From contig NZ_CP106951.1 of assembly GCF_030419005.1 (NCBI RefSeq), forward strand, positions 1,612,001-1,676,000: 64,000 nucleotides of DNA, in the 5' to 3' direction. Of this stretch, positions 45,685 to 54,684 are shown one piece after another. Under the pieces are notes generated by a model that saw only the letters and a program-made list of their open reading frames with translations, ran no database searches and was not told the origin of the DNA. The stretch is from Eleftheria terrae. GTDB lineage: Bacteria > Pseudomonadota > Gammaproteobacteria > Burkholderiales > Burkholderiaceae_C. Every line of letters begins with the position of its first letter. Within the stretch, counting starts at the first letter, position 1. A program made the position numbers and the translations under genes.

Positions 45685-46584
45685 TCAGTCGTCGACCAGC
45701 ACGGTCTGCCCGGACGTCGCCAGCACCCAGGACACGCCGACGCCGGCGCTCAGGTGGTGGCGGCGCTGCACCAGCGGGCTGTCCTCGAAGGCAGCGCCGT
45801 CCAGGTGGTCATAGCGCAGGAAGGCGCCGACCCAGGTGCGCTCGAAGCGGCGCGACAGCGCGGCCACCGTCTGCCAGCCCGAATAGCCGCCCGGCGCGTC
45901 ATAGGCCGGCCGGCCCGGGCGCGCGTCGGCGGCGCCGACGCCATAGTGGTGCTGGTGGTAGCGGCGGGTGGCAAACATCGGCCCGCCTTGCAGGCCCAGG
46001 TTCCAGCCGCCCCGCAGGCCCATCACGTCGAGGTTGAGGTTGGGCGCGAAGACGCTGCCGATGTGGCGTGGCGAGCGCTCCAGCGTGAAGGCGCTGCGCA
46101 CCGGCAGCCGCAGGTCGAGCTTGGCGCCGCGCGGGCCGGAGCGCCAGAGCGTGATGTTCAGGTTGGGGCCGATCTCGACGCTGGCCGGCAGCTCGTCCAT
46201 GCCGGCGCGGGCGCCGCGCGGCTTGTCGCGGGTCGGCGGCGAGCCGTTGAGGCTGATGTCGACCTCCACCCGCTGGCCGTCCAGCAGCACGGCGCGGGCG
46301 CCCTCCCGGTCGGCGCGCAGCCACTGGCCGCGGTAGACCACGTAGGGCAGCGGCAGCAGGTAGTTGCTGCGCTCGGCCGAGCCACGATAGTCGGGCAGGC
46401 TCAGCCCGCCCACGCCCAGCCCCAGTTCCCACAACGGCCGCGCCTGCTGGCGCTTGTCGGCGCGCGGGCCGGCGGCGGCGGCGCTGTCGGTGGTCGGCGT
46501 GTCGATCACCTGGGCCCGGGCCGCCAGGCTGGCCAGCGCCAGGGCGAGCACCACGGCTCCTTGTTGCAGCTTGCGGATGCGCAT
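45685..46584 (-). CDS. MipA/OmpV family outer membrane protein
   Basis: The 299-residue protein has a signal peptide (QGAVVLALALASLAARA, cleavage near residue 24) and a beta-barrel of the MipA/OmpV type: LGLGVGGLSLPDYRGSAERSNYLLPLPYVVYRG is the family hallmark at the mature N-terminus. The C-terminus is VLVDD rather than an aromatic residue. Family members are scaffolding or channel proteins of the outer membrane. The ATG at 46584 overlaps the chorismatase stop by one base (TGATG), so expression is coupled, which is unexpected unless the barrel serves the pigment. Confidence 0.87.
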   Translation of the reverse strand: MRIRKLQQGAVVLALALASLAARAQVIDTPTTDSAAAAGPRADKRQQARPLWELGLGVGGLSLPDYRGSAERSNYLLPLPYVVYRGQWLRADREGARAVLLDGQRVEVDISLNGSPPTRDKPRGARAGMDELPASVEIGPNLNITLWRSGPRGAKLDLRLPVRSAFTLERSPRHIGSVFAPNLNLDVMGLRGGWNLGLQGGPMFATRRYHQHHYGVGAADARPGRPAYDAPGGYSGWQTVAALSRRFERTWVGAFLRYDHLDGAAFEDSPLVQRRHHLSAGVGVSWVLATSGQTVLVDD

Positions 46585-47618
46585 CACGCCGGGTCCTTTG
46601 TATCGACGATGTGTTGGGCCTCGATCTCCACCAGCAGGTCGGCCCGACAGATGTCGGCCCGCAGGTAGACCGCCTCCCGCGCGGCGGGCGACTGGGCGCC
46701 GATGCTGCGCTCCAGCGTCTCGCGCACCGCGGGCAGGTCGCGTGCATCGCGCACGTAGACGGTGTAGTCGAGCCGGTCGAGCCGGTGCTGCCCGCCGGCG
46801 CGGCTGTGCGACGCCGCCGCCTGCAGGACGGCTTCGATGTTGGCCAGCGTTTCCTCGGTCTGGCGGCGCACATCGCCGTGGTGCAGCGTGGCATGCCCCA
46901 CGATGCTCGCGGTGCCGGAGATGAACAGCGCCTCGCGTTGCGGCCCCAGCTCGGCCACCGCCGCACGCGAGAAGGTCGGGCTGCGCGGGCCGTACTGGCT
47001 CGGGTAGTGGTAGGCACTGACCTGGCGCGGGTTCTCGATCGCGCGGGGCGAGCGCCGGCCAGCCAGGAAGTGCACCGTCAGCGGGCCGCCCTCGGTGCCC
47101 AATGCGCAGGCCGCCGGTGCACCGTCGAAGGCGCTGCGCCGGGCCGCCAGGAAGGCTTGCTGGCGGCCGATGTTGAAGTGCCGGTAGCGCTCCAGGCCCC
47201 CGTCGGGCCGGTTGATGCCGGCCACGTAGTTCCACAGCCGCAACAGCTGCGGGCAGCCATGGCCTTCCAGCAGCTCGAAGAGCTCGGCATAGGCCTGCAG
47301 CGAAGCCGCCTCCAACCCGCCGGCCAGCGCCGTGTCATCGACACAGGCGGTGCCGAACAGCCAGTCGCCGTCGGTGCTGTAGCTGAGGCAGCCGCGCCGC
47401 TCGGTGTGCACCTCGCCGCGCACCAGCCATTCCTCGAACACCGGCGTCGTCGGCGCCAGGAGTGCGGGGGATGCGCAATCGAGCGCCTCGGACGGCCCGT
47501 GCATGCGCCGCGACAGCAGCTGCCGTCCGGCCTCGAGGGGGCGCGGCGAGTCGGCCCGGTAGCGGCGGAACTCCAGGAAGGAAGCGGCCACGCCGGCCGC
47601 GCTGTCGCGGGCCGTCAC
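46584..47618 (-). CDS. FkbO/Hyg5/XanB2-family chorismatase (hydroxybenzoate synthase)
   Basis: The 344-residue protein (from a GTG start) matches chorismatases, which split chorismate to pyruvate and a hydroxybenzoate or dihydrodiol. Motifs seen: LWNYVAGINRPDGGLERYRHFNIGRQQAF in the middle, ENPRQVSAYHYPSQYGPRSP and the RidA-like C-terminal LFISGTASIVGHATLHHGD. XanB2 makes 3- and 4-hydroxybenzoate, the xanthomonadin starter and a ubiquinone precursor; Hyg5 makes 3-hydroxybenzoate. Start choice: GTG at 47618 gives the family length (about 344); the ATG at 47504 would cut about 38 residues. The product is the likely substrate for the ligase at 27096-28475. Confidence 0.85.
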   Translation of the reverse strand: MTARDSAAGVAASFLEFRRYRADSPRPLEAGRQLLSRRMHGPSEALDCASPALLAPTTPVFEEWLVRGEVHTERRGCLSYSTDGDWLFGTACVDDTALAGGLEAASLQAYAELFELLEGHGCPQLLRLWNYVAGINRPDGGLERYRHFNIGRQQAFLAARRSAFDGAPAACALGTEGGPLTVHFLAGRRSPRAIENPRQVSAYHYPSQYGPRSPTFSRAAVAELGPQREALFISGTASIVGHATLHHGDVRRQTEETLANIEAVLQAAASHSRAGGQHRLDRLDYTVYVRDARDLPAVRETLERSIGAQSPAAREAVYLRADICRADLLVEIEAQHIVDTKDPA

Positions 47619-48058
47619 GAGCCGGCCACCCGCACGTCGGCCGGCGCCGGGCGGCAGGACCCGCGGGGAGGCCCATTCGCTGCCGGGCCGCCTCGGCCCA
47701 CCGGCCTTGCTGCCGCCCCGAGGCCGCGACGGCGACCCACGGGCCAGGCCCCGGAACGCCCTGCGGCGAGTGCCGCGCGCGGCCCCCGGGAAGCAAGCGA
47801 AGTACCTGGCCGGGCCAGGTCGGCCGCGTTGCCGACGGAGCGCACCTGGCACGGCAAGGTCGCTGAAGTCTGGGTGGAGGCTGTCGATTCCATGCGCGGA
47901 AGGAAGGGCTGGACACCACAACGCAGCGCCGGATACCACCGGTCTTGCGCTCGGTTGTGTCAAGGGGTGACACCGGCCGGATTCTAGCTTGGCCGCCTGG
48001 ACGGACCGCGCCCAGCGTTGTCGCTCGTTTGGGGGATAAGCAAGCGCTTCGCGACCGG
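47619..48058. promoter_or_regulatory. 440-nt spacer upstream of the chorismatase operon
   Basis: No gene is recognised. On the minus strand TTGACA (47963 to 47958) is a perfect -35 hexamer about 340 nt before the chorismatase start; the best -10 19 nt on is TGGTAT, so the promoter is uncertain. The rest is GC-rich with no clear repeat or terminator for the DUF2784 gene, which ends at 48059 on the same strand. Confidence 0.4.
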
Positions 48059-48427
48059 CTACCACCGGCGACGCAGCGCCCGCCATGCCAGCGCATACGC
48101 GACGAGGTTCACCGCCAGCACAAGCCCCCCGAGCACCAGCTGCAGGCGCGGCGTGAGCCCGGCGGGATAGATCAGCGGCAGCAGGTAGTGCTCGATGAAG
48201 CCACCGGTGTAGCCGGCCTCGCCGCCGGCCTGGCGCAGGCGGTTCTCCAGCGGTGTCAGCGGGCAGATGCCGGCGCTGAATTCGATCCATGCCCCCCACG
48301 CCACGGCGGGCAGGTGAAGCCCGGCCAGCCACGGCCGGCGCCAGACCAGCGCGCCGCCGGCCACGACAAAGATCACGAAAGCAAGGTGCAGCACCAGCAG
48401 CACGTCGGCCAGCAGGCGGTAGATCAT
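48059..48427 (-). CDS. DUF2784 family membrane protein
   Basis: The 122-residue protein matches DUF2784: an N-terminal helix (YRLLADVLLVLHLAFVIFVVAGG), the segment GIWIEFS-like WGAWIEFSAGICPLTPLENRLR and further hydrophobic stretches before a basic C-terminus (RRRW). It is a small integral membrane protein of unknown function. The ATG at 48427 (MIYRLLADV) is preferred to one 13 codons upstream. It is divergent from the HD-domain gene, with only 37 nt between the start codons. Confidence 0.83.
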   Translation of the reverse strand: MIYRLLADVLLVLHLAFVIFVVAGGALVWRRPWLAGLHLPAVAWGAWIEFSAGICPLTPLENRLRQAGGEAGYTGGFIEHYLLPLIYPAGLTPRLQLVLGGLVLAVNLVAYALAWRALRRRW

Positions 48428-48464
48428 GGGCCGAGCGTAGCGCGCGGTGGTAGCCTGCGCATCC

Positions 48465-49136
48465 ATGCGACTCCTTCCCGAGCAACACCAGGAACTGCTG
48501 GCCGAGTGGCAGGCCTTGTGCGAACGCCTGGGCCTGGCCGGCCGGGCCAGCGTGGGCGTCGGTGAAACGCTGCTGGCGGCCTGGCAGCGCTGGCCGCGGC
48601 GCTACCACGATGCCAGCCACCTGCTGGCCTGCATCCGCCACTGGCGCGAGGCCGCGGCGCAGTGCCAGGACGCCGATGCCGTGGCCCTCGCGCTGTGGTT
48701 CCATGACGCGGTCTACTGGCCATGGTCCAAGCACAACGAGCGGCGCAGCGCGGACTGGGCGAGGCGCTTCATCCACCACAGCGGCCTGCCCGGGCCGCGT
48801 GCGCAAGAACTGGCCGACCGGGTCGAAGCGCTGGTGATGGCCACGCAGCACCACAACGGCGCCTTGCAGGGCGACGCGCGCTGGGTGGTGGACATCGACC
48901 TGGCCATCCTCGGCCAGCCCAGCGAGGTGTACGACCAGTTCGAAGCGGGCGTGCGCAGCGAATACCGCTGGGTGCCCGCCGCGGCCTACGCCGGGGGGCG
49001 CAGCCGGGTGCTGCGCAGCTTCCTCGACCGTCCGCACATCTACGCCACCGCCACCTTCCAGCAGCGCTACGAGCAGGCCGCCCGCGCCAATATCGAACGC
49101 GCCCTGGCCCGCCTGCAGCCCGCCGCCGACCGATGA
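48465..49136 (+). CDS. HD-domain predicted metal-dependent hydrolase (COG4339-like)
   Basis: The 223-residue protein has HD-type metal ligands: YHDASHLLAC near residue 47 (His-Asp), ALWFHDAVYWPWSKHNERRSADWA near residue 78 (second His-Asp) and VMATQHHN near residue 125, with VDIDLAILG as the last acidic position. This pattern is that of COG4339 predicted HD-superfamily hydrolases, function unknown. Its stop overlaps the start of the YkgJ-family gene in ATGA, so the two are translationally coupled. Confidence 0.82.
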   Translation: MRLLPEQHQELLAEWQALCERLGLAGRASVGVGETLLAAWQRWPRRYHDASHLLACIRHWREAAAQCQDADAVALALWFHDAVYWPWSKHNERRSADWARRFIHHSGLPGPRAQELADRVEALVMATQHHNGALQGDARWVVDIDLAILGQPSEVYDQFEAGVRSEYRWVPAAAYAGGRSRVLRSFLDRPHIYATATFQQRYEQAARANIERALARLQPAADR

Positions 49137-49486
49137 ACCCGCCCTCTCCGCGCGACAACCCCTGCGTCCGCTGCGGCGCCTGCTGCGCCAGCTTTCGTGT
49201 CGATTTCGCCCGCGACGAGCTCGATGAGGCCGGCGGCCGCGTGCCGGCCGGCCTGGCGGTGGAGGTGACGGAGCACACCTGCCGCATGCGCGGCACCGAC
49301 CATGCACGCCCGCGCTGTGCGGCGCTGGTCGGCACGGTGGGCGTCGATGCCCGCTGCGGCATCTACGAATGGCGCCCCTCGCCCTGCCGCGAGTTCGCGC
49401 CCTGGGCGTCGATGGGCGTGGGTGACGAGGCCTGCGCACGCGCCCGCGACCGCCACGGCCTGCCACCGCTGCAGCCCCCCGGCTGA
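49133..49486 (+). CDS. YkgJ family cysteine-cluster protein
   Basis: The 117-residue protein carries the YkgJ cysteine pattern: NPCVRCGACCASFRV at the N-terminus, then further Cys at TCRMRG, RCAAL, RCGIYEWRPSPCREF. The eight-cysteine arrangement is thought to bind a metal or iron-sulfur cluster. The family is linked to metal handling or peptide modification, without a settled role. The ATG at 49133 overlaps the HD gene stop by 4 nt. Confidence 0.86.
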   Translation: MNPPSPRDNPCVRCGACCASFRVDFARDELDEAGGRVPAGLAVEVTEHTCRMRGTDHARPRCAALVGTVGVDARCGIYEWRPSPCREFAPWASMGVGDEACARARDRHGLPPLQPPG

Positions 49487-49610
49487 AGCGCGGGCGGCTG
49501 CCGAAGTTTTTCTGCAGCACGCAACCCCGCTCCCGCCGCGGCCGCGTTTCAGTCCGGCATGGCCCCCTCGCGGGGCCGCCGACGAATCGCAGACAAGGAG
49601 AGGACCCGAC

Positions 49611-51353
49611 ATGCCATTGCCCCCCACCCCGCCGCGCGCCCCGCTGCACCCCACGCTGTGCGCCACCCTGAGCCTCACGCTGGCCCTGGCCGCCTGCACC
49701 TCGCGCCCGCCCGCTGCGCCGGCCGATGCGGCCACCCGCCCGGCGCCCCGGGTTGCCGAAGCCGCTGTGGCCGGCAGCCCGCCGGCCGCGCCGCCGGCAC
49801 CGGCCCCGCTGGCGCGGTCGGCCGCTCCCGAGCTGGTCCGTGAGCGCGGCATCGCGTCATTCGCGGCGCAGGCCGATGCATCGATCGCGGCACCGCATTC
49901 GCCGCCGGGCGCCCGCGACACGGCCTACGAGGGCATCACGACGCGCGGTGCGGCGCCGCACCCCGTCAAGCGGGTGGCGCTCGAGCCGGTGTCCACCTTC
50001 TCCATCGATGTGGATACCGGCTCCTACAGCAGTGTGCGCGGGCTGCTCAAGCGCGGCCTCACGGTGCCGCGCGATGCAGTCCGGGTGGAGGAGATGCTCA
50101 ACTACTTCAGCTACGACTACCCGCGCCCCGAGGCCCGTTCCGGCCAGCCGTTCGCGCTGCATGCCGAGCTGGCCGCCACGCCGTGGAACCCGCGCACCCG
50201 CCTGCTCAAGATCGGCATCCAGGCCGCTGATCCGGCCAAGGACAGCCTGCCACCGGCCAACCTGGTCTTCCTGGTCGACGTGTCGGGCTCGATGAGCGTG
50301 CCGCAGTCGCTGCCGCTGGTGAAGCAGTCGCTGCTGGCCTTCGTCGATCAGTTGCGCGAGCAGGACCGGGTCTCCATCGTCACCTACTCGGGCAGCACAC
50401 AGGTGCTGCTCGAATCGGTGCCCGGCGATCGCAAGGAGCGCATCCGCCAGGCCATCACCGAGCTGCGCGCCGGCGGCAGCACGGCCGGGGCCTCCGGCCT
50501 GCGGCTGGCCTATGAGCAGGCCCGTCGCGGCTACATCGCCGGCGGCATCAACCGCATCCTGCTGGCCACCGACGGCGACTTCAACGTCGGCGTCACCGGC
50601 ATCGACCAGCTCAAGGAAATCGTCGCGGCCGAGCGCAAGCAGGGCATCGGCCTGTCCACCCTGGGCGTGGGGCATGCGAGCTACAACGATGCGCTGATGG
50701 AGCAGATCGCCGATGTCGGCGATGGCAAGTACTCCTTCCTCGACTCCGAGCAGGAAGGCCGCAAGGTGCTGGTCGACGAGTTCACGTCGACCCTGGCCAC
50801 CGTTGCCAGCGACGTGAAGCTGCAGGTGGAGTTCAACCCGTCGGTGGTCAAGGAGTACCGCCTGATCGGCTACGACAACCGCCGCCTGGCACGCGAGGAC
50901 TTCAACAACGACAAGGTGGATGCCGGCGACGTCGGCGCCGGCCACCGGGTGACCGCCCTGTACGAAATCACGCTGCAAGGCGAGCGCGGCTTGCATGACG
51001 AGGAACGCTATGCGGCCAACCGCCCGGCCCCCCCGGCCAACGGGGCGGACAGCCAGGAGCTGGGCTACCTCAAGGTGCGCTACAAGCGCCCCGGTGAGAC
51101 CCAGAGCCGGCTGATGGAGCAGGTGCTGCCGCGCGACGCCAAGCGCCTCGACCAGGTGGGCAGCGACTTTGGCTTTGCGATGGCAGTGGCTGCCTATGGC
51201 CAGCTGCTGCAGGGCTCGCCCTACCTGAAGGACTACGGCTGGCCCGACGTGCTGCAGCAGGCCGAGCGCCACCTGGGTACCGACCGCTGGGGCCAGCGCA
51301 AGGAGTTCGTCGAGCTGGTGCGGCGCGCCTCCCGGGCCGCACTGGGCGACTGA
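49611..51353 (+). CDS. von Willebrand factor type A domain lipoprotein (YfbK-like)
   Basis: The 580-residue protein has a lipoprotein signal (LTLALAAC, lipidated Cys29), an Ala/Pro-rich linker (30-100), a YfbK N-terminal region (STFSIDVDTGSYSSVRGLLKRG), a vWA domain with the MIDAS motif VFLVDVSGSMS (about residue 222) and a C-terminal DUF3520-type domain. A strong ribosome site (AAGGAGAGG) precedes the ATG at 49611. Function is unknown; homologues are envelope lipoproteins. It stands alone, convergent with the diguanylate cyclase. Confidence 0.9.
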   Translation: MPLPPTPPRAPLHPTLCATLSLTLALAACTSRPPAAPADAATRPAPRVAEAAVAGSPPAAPPAPAPLARSAAPELVRERGIASFAAQADASIAAPHSPPGARDTAYEGITTRGAAPHPVKRVALEPVSTFSIDVDTGSYSSVRGLLKRGLTVPRDAVRVEEMLNYFSYDYPRPEARSGQPFALHAELAATPWNPRTRLLKIGIQAADPAKDSLPPANLVFLVDVSGSMSVPQSLPLVKQSLLAFVDQLREQDRVSIVTYSGSTQVLLESVPGDRKERIRQAITELRAGGSTAGASGLRLAYEQARRGYIAGGINRILLATDGDFNVGVTGIDQLKEIVAAERKQGIGLSTLGVGHASYNDALMEQIADVGDGKYSFLDSEQEGRKVLVDEFTSTLATVASDVKLQVEFNPSVVKEYRLIGYDNRRLAREDFNNDKVDAGDVGAGHRVTALYEITLQGERGLHDEERYAANRPAPPANGADSQELGYLKVRYKRPGETQSRLMEQVLPRDAKRLDQVGSDFGFAMAVAAYGQLLQGSPYLKDYGWPDVLQQAERHLGTDRWGQRKEFVELVRRASRAALGD

Positions 51354-51362
51354 GCGACCGGC

Positions 51363-54300
51363 TCAGGCCGCCACGGCCCGGGCCTGTGGCAACACGCCGG
51401 CCGCCCCGTCGGCCCATGGCGCGGCATGCCAGCGCCAGGTGTTGCGGCCGGCCCGCTTCGCCTCGTAGAGGGCCAGATCGGCCGCCTTGTACAGCGCATC
51501 GGCCTGCTCCCCGTGCTCGGGGCAGCGCGCCAGGCCGATGCTGGCACCAGCGCTGAGCCGGTGCCCCTGGAAGGACATCGGCTCGAGCAGTGCCTGCAGG
51601 ACGCGCCGGCAGACCGCCTCGGCGGCCTGCGCCGCAGCAGCGGGCAGCAGCACCGCAAACTCGTCGCCACCCAGGCGGGCGACGCAGCCCGGCGCCGGCA
51701 CGGCCCGCGCGAGGCGGGCCGCCACCTCCACCAGCAGCGCGTCGCCGGCGTCATGGCCCAGCGTGTCGTTGACGAGCTTGAAGCGGTCCAGGTCGATCAA
51801 CATCAACACGCAGCCTTCGCCTGCCCGGGCCGGCGCGGCGTGGCGCCGCAGCTCATCGGTGAAGCGACGGCGGTTGGCCAGGCCGGTCAGGACATCGGCA
51901 TACGCCATCTGCTCCAGCAACTGCTGGCTGGCCCTGAGTTCGGCGCTGCGCTGCTCCAGCGCCGCGGTGCGCTCGGCCACCAGCGCCTGCAGCTGCTGCT
52001 GGCGGCGCCGGAAGTACACCGTCCGCAACTGCAGGCCGCCCAGCAGCAGCGCCAGCCCGAGCAGCACTGCCATGCCGCGGAAGAGGTGGGTCTGGTGCCA
52101 GGCCGGCTGCACCCGCACCGGCAGTTCCAGCGCCGGGGTCCAGTCGCCGCCGCGGCTGGCAGCACGCAGCTGCAGCCGGTAGTCGCCCGGCGGCAGGTTG
52201 GTGTAGGCGGCCAGGCGGCGCGACGGCTCGGTGGCCACCCACTCCTTGTCGAAGCCGAGCAACCGGTAGGCATAGCGGATACCGTGCGGCGCGGCATAGT
52301 CGAGCGCCGCGAACTCCACCAGCAGGCTGCGCTGCTCGGCCTCCAGCTGCACGGGCGCCAGCCGGCCGGTGTGCTGTGCCGCGCCCACCAGCCGCGGCTG
52401 CTGCCCGGCGCGCAGCTCCGTCACCACCACCGGCGGCAGGTAGCTGGGAGGCAGCAAGTGCTCGGGCCGCACCACGGTCAGCCCGCCGATGCCGCCAAAC
52501 AGCAGCTCGCCGGTGGCCGTCAACGCGCCGGCATTGGTCCAGTAGGAGCCGATGCCCACACCCATGTCGCTGCGCAGGGCGCGCACGGCCAGCGTCCGCT
52601 GGTCGATGTGCGCCAGGCCGTCATCGGTGCTGGCCCAGATGTCGCCGCGGGCGTCCAGCAGCAGCCGGTTCACGCCGTTGTCCGGCAGCCCCTCGCGGAT
52701 GCCGATGCGCCGCACGCGGGGCGTGCCGTCCTCGTGCCGCCCGTCGACCACCCGGATGCCGGCACCGAAGGACCCCACCCACAGGCGTCCCTGCCGATCG
52801 GTCAGCACCGTGGTCATGTAGCCCGCCGGCAGGCCGATGCGGTCCGGCCGGTCGGCGGCCGGCCGCTGCAGCGCACCGGTGGCATGGTCGCGGCTCAGCA
52901 ACCCGGCACGGGTGCCGATCCAGAGCAGGCGGCCAGGGCCCGCGGTCAGCGAGGTGACCCTGGGTTCGCCCAGCCGCGTGGCGTCCTCGCGCGCCACCAC
53001 CCGCGGGCGGTCCGGCCGGGCCACGTCCAGCCCCCACAAGCCATCCAGCCCGCCAGCCCACAGCCGGCCGGCGTCGAAACACAGGGCCCACACCGCAGCG
53101 CCTGGCGGGCGGCCCTCGATGTCCAGCCGCCGCACGCCCAGGCCCTGCGCATCGGCCAGGTAGAGGCCCTGCTGGGTGCCGAGGTAGACCTCGCCCAGCG
53201 GGCCACGCACCATTGCCAGCACGCGCCCCTTGGGCAGCGCGCTGCGCGGATGGGCCGAGTCCGGCCGCAACTGGCCGATGCGGCCCTTGAGCGGATCCAT
53301 GATGTCCACGCCGCCGTCGCCCACACTGAGCCAGACGCGACCGTCCGGCAGCGGCAGCAGGAACGGCACGTTGGCGTGGCTGACGCCGCTGGCGCCGGTG
53401 CCGCCGAACCAGGTGGAAACCGCCCGCTGGCGCGGATCGTGGCTGCTCAGCGCCGTGTCGCTGCCGACCCAGATCAGGCCGCTGCGGTCGCGGAACAAGG
53501 CCGAGATGTCGTTGTCCGGCAGGCTGCTCGACAGGCCGGCGTGGTGCAGCAGACGCCGCGTCTGCCAGGCATGCGTGTCGACCCGCACGATGCCGCCGCC
53601 GTCGGTGCCCAGCCAGACTTCGCCGGGCACGGTCTCCAGCATCGCGAAGACGGTGTCGCCATGCAGGCCGGCGGCGCCGGGGTTGCCGCTCTCGCGCACG
53701 GCCCGCACGGTGCCCGGCCCCGGCTCGATGACAAAGGCGCCATGCGGTCGGGTGCCGGCCCACACCCGGCCGGCGCTGTCCTGCATGAGCCGCGTCACCG
53801 CTGGCGCCGGGCCTTCTTCGGTGGGCAGCGGCACCAGGCTGTAGCGCTCGCTGCGGGGCAGCCGCCGCCACAGCCCGTGCCGGGTTCCGGCCCACAGCGC
53901 CCCGGCGCGGTCGCGCAGCAGCGCCTGCACCGGGCCGGCCCCAGGGCCGGCCGCACCGGCATGCGGCGTGATGTGGCCGCGGCCCGGGTCGAGGTGCGCC
54001 AGGCCCGCACCGGTGCCCAGCCAGAGCCCGCCGGCCCCGTCGCCCTCGATGGCATAGACGGCCGCACCGGCAACGTTGCCGGCTGCGGCCGGATAGACCA
54101 CGAAGCGGTCCTGCGCCGCGTCGTAGCGAGCCAGGCCGCCGGCGCTGGTGCCCACCCAGAGCGTGCCCTGCGGGTCGACGTGCAGCGCATGGATGAAGCT
54201 GTCCGGCAGCGCACCCGGGCGGCCCGCATCGCCGGTGTAGGTGCGGAAGCGATAGCCGTCCCAGCGCGACAGGCCCGCCTGCCCGCCAATCCAGAGGAAG

Positions 54301-54479
54301 CCGTCGCGGTCCTGCACGATGGCATTGGCCAGCGCGGCGGCTGGCGACTGCACCCGCTGGAAGACCGCATCGGCGCCCCGCTCCCAGCGCAGCGGCGGCG
54401 TGTCGGCGAAGGCAGGCGCCCACAGCCAGGCGCCGAGCGCCACGGCAACGGACAGCAGGCAATGCAGGAGCAGCGGCAT
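51363..54479 (-). CDS. Two-component-regulator-propeller sensor diguanylate cyclase
   Basis: The 1038-residue protein has a signal sequence (residues 1-25), about twelve beta-propeller repeats of the reg_prop type (e.g. IVQDRDGFLWIGGQAGLSRWDG, ALHVDPQGTLWVGTSAGGLARYD; about 50-690), a Y_Y_Y domain (about 700-765), one transmembrane helix (about 775-797), a short coiled coil and a C-terminal GGDEF domain (about 855-1015) with the active LGGDEF motif. It should make c-di-GMP in response to a periplasmic signal. The inhibitory RxxD site is absent (Pro and Gly at those positions), so product feedback is probably lacking. Orn is encoded at 3552. Confidence 0.9.
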   Translation of the reverse strand: MPLLLHCLLSVAVALGAWLWAPAFADTPPLRWERGADAVFQRVQSPAAALANAIVQDRDGFLWIGGQAGLSRWDGYRFRTYTGDAGRPGALPDSFIHALHVDPQGTLWVGTSAGGLARYDAAQDRFVVYPAAAGNVAGAAVYAIEGDGAGGLWLGTGAGLAHLDPGRGHITPHAGAAGPGAGPVQALLRDRAGALWAGTRHGLWRRLPRSERYSLVPLPTEEGPAPAVTRLMQDSAGRVWAGTRPHGAFVIEPGPGTVRAVRESGNPGAAGLHGDTVFAMLETVPGEVWLGTDGGGIVRVDTHAWQTRRLLHHAGLSSSLPDNDISALFRDRSGLIWVGSDTALSSHDPRQRAVSTWFGGTGASGVSHANVPFLLPLPDGRVWLSVGDGGVDIMDPLKGRIGQLRPDSAHPRSALPKGRVLAMVRGPLGEVYLGTQQGLYLADAQGLGVRRLDIEGRPPGAAVWALCFDAGRLWAGGLDGLWGLDVARPDRPRVVAREDATRLGEPRVTSLTAGPGRLLWIGTRAGLLSRDHATGALQRPAADRPDRIGLPAGYMTTVLTDRQGRLWVGSFGAGIRVVDGRHEDGTPRVRRIGIREGLPDNGVNRLLLDARGDIWASTDDGLAHIDQRTLAVRALRSDMGVGIGSYWTNAGALTATGELLFGGIGGLTVVRPEHLLPPSYLPPVVVTELRAGQQPRLVGAAQHTGRLAPVQLEAEQRSLLVEFAALDYAAPHGIRYAYRLLGFDKEWVATEPSRRLAAYTNLPPGDYRLQLRAASRGGDWTPALELPVRVQPAWHQTHLFRGMAVLLGLALLLGGLQLRTVYFRRRQQQLQALVAERTAALEQRSAELRASQQLLEQMAYADVLTGLANRRRFTDELRRHAAPARAGEGCVLMLIDLDRFKLVNDTLGHDAGDALLVEVAARLARAVPAPGCVARLGGDEFAVLLPAAAAQAAEAVCRRVLQALLEPMSFQGHRLSAGASIGLARCPEHGEQADALYKAADLALYEAKRAGRNTWRWHAAPWADGAAGVLPQARAVAA

Positions 54480-54684
54480 CGAGGGAGCGGGCGAAGGGAA
54501 GCGACGAAACGGTGGCGGGCAGGCCGTGACCGGCCTCCGTGCCTTATCGGCTCACCAGTGCCAGCCTTGAGGCCCGGCGCTGGCACTCCCGCACGCCAGG
54601 CCGTCTCATGAGCGTTGGAATTAACCGACACCACGGCCATTTTCCCGGTGCTAGAAACTGGGTTTTGAGCTTGGACCGCACGCC

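Noticed and set aside
46584..49649. A 1021-codon minus-strand open frame
   Set aside because: Only its 3' third (to 47618) matches a protein family (chorismatase); the rest is antisense to real genes (HD, YkgJ) and is Arg/Gly/Pro-rich, as expected for high-GC open frames.
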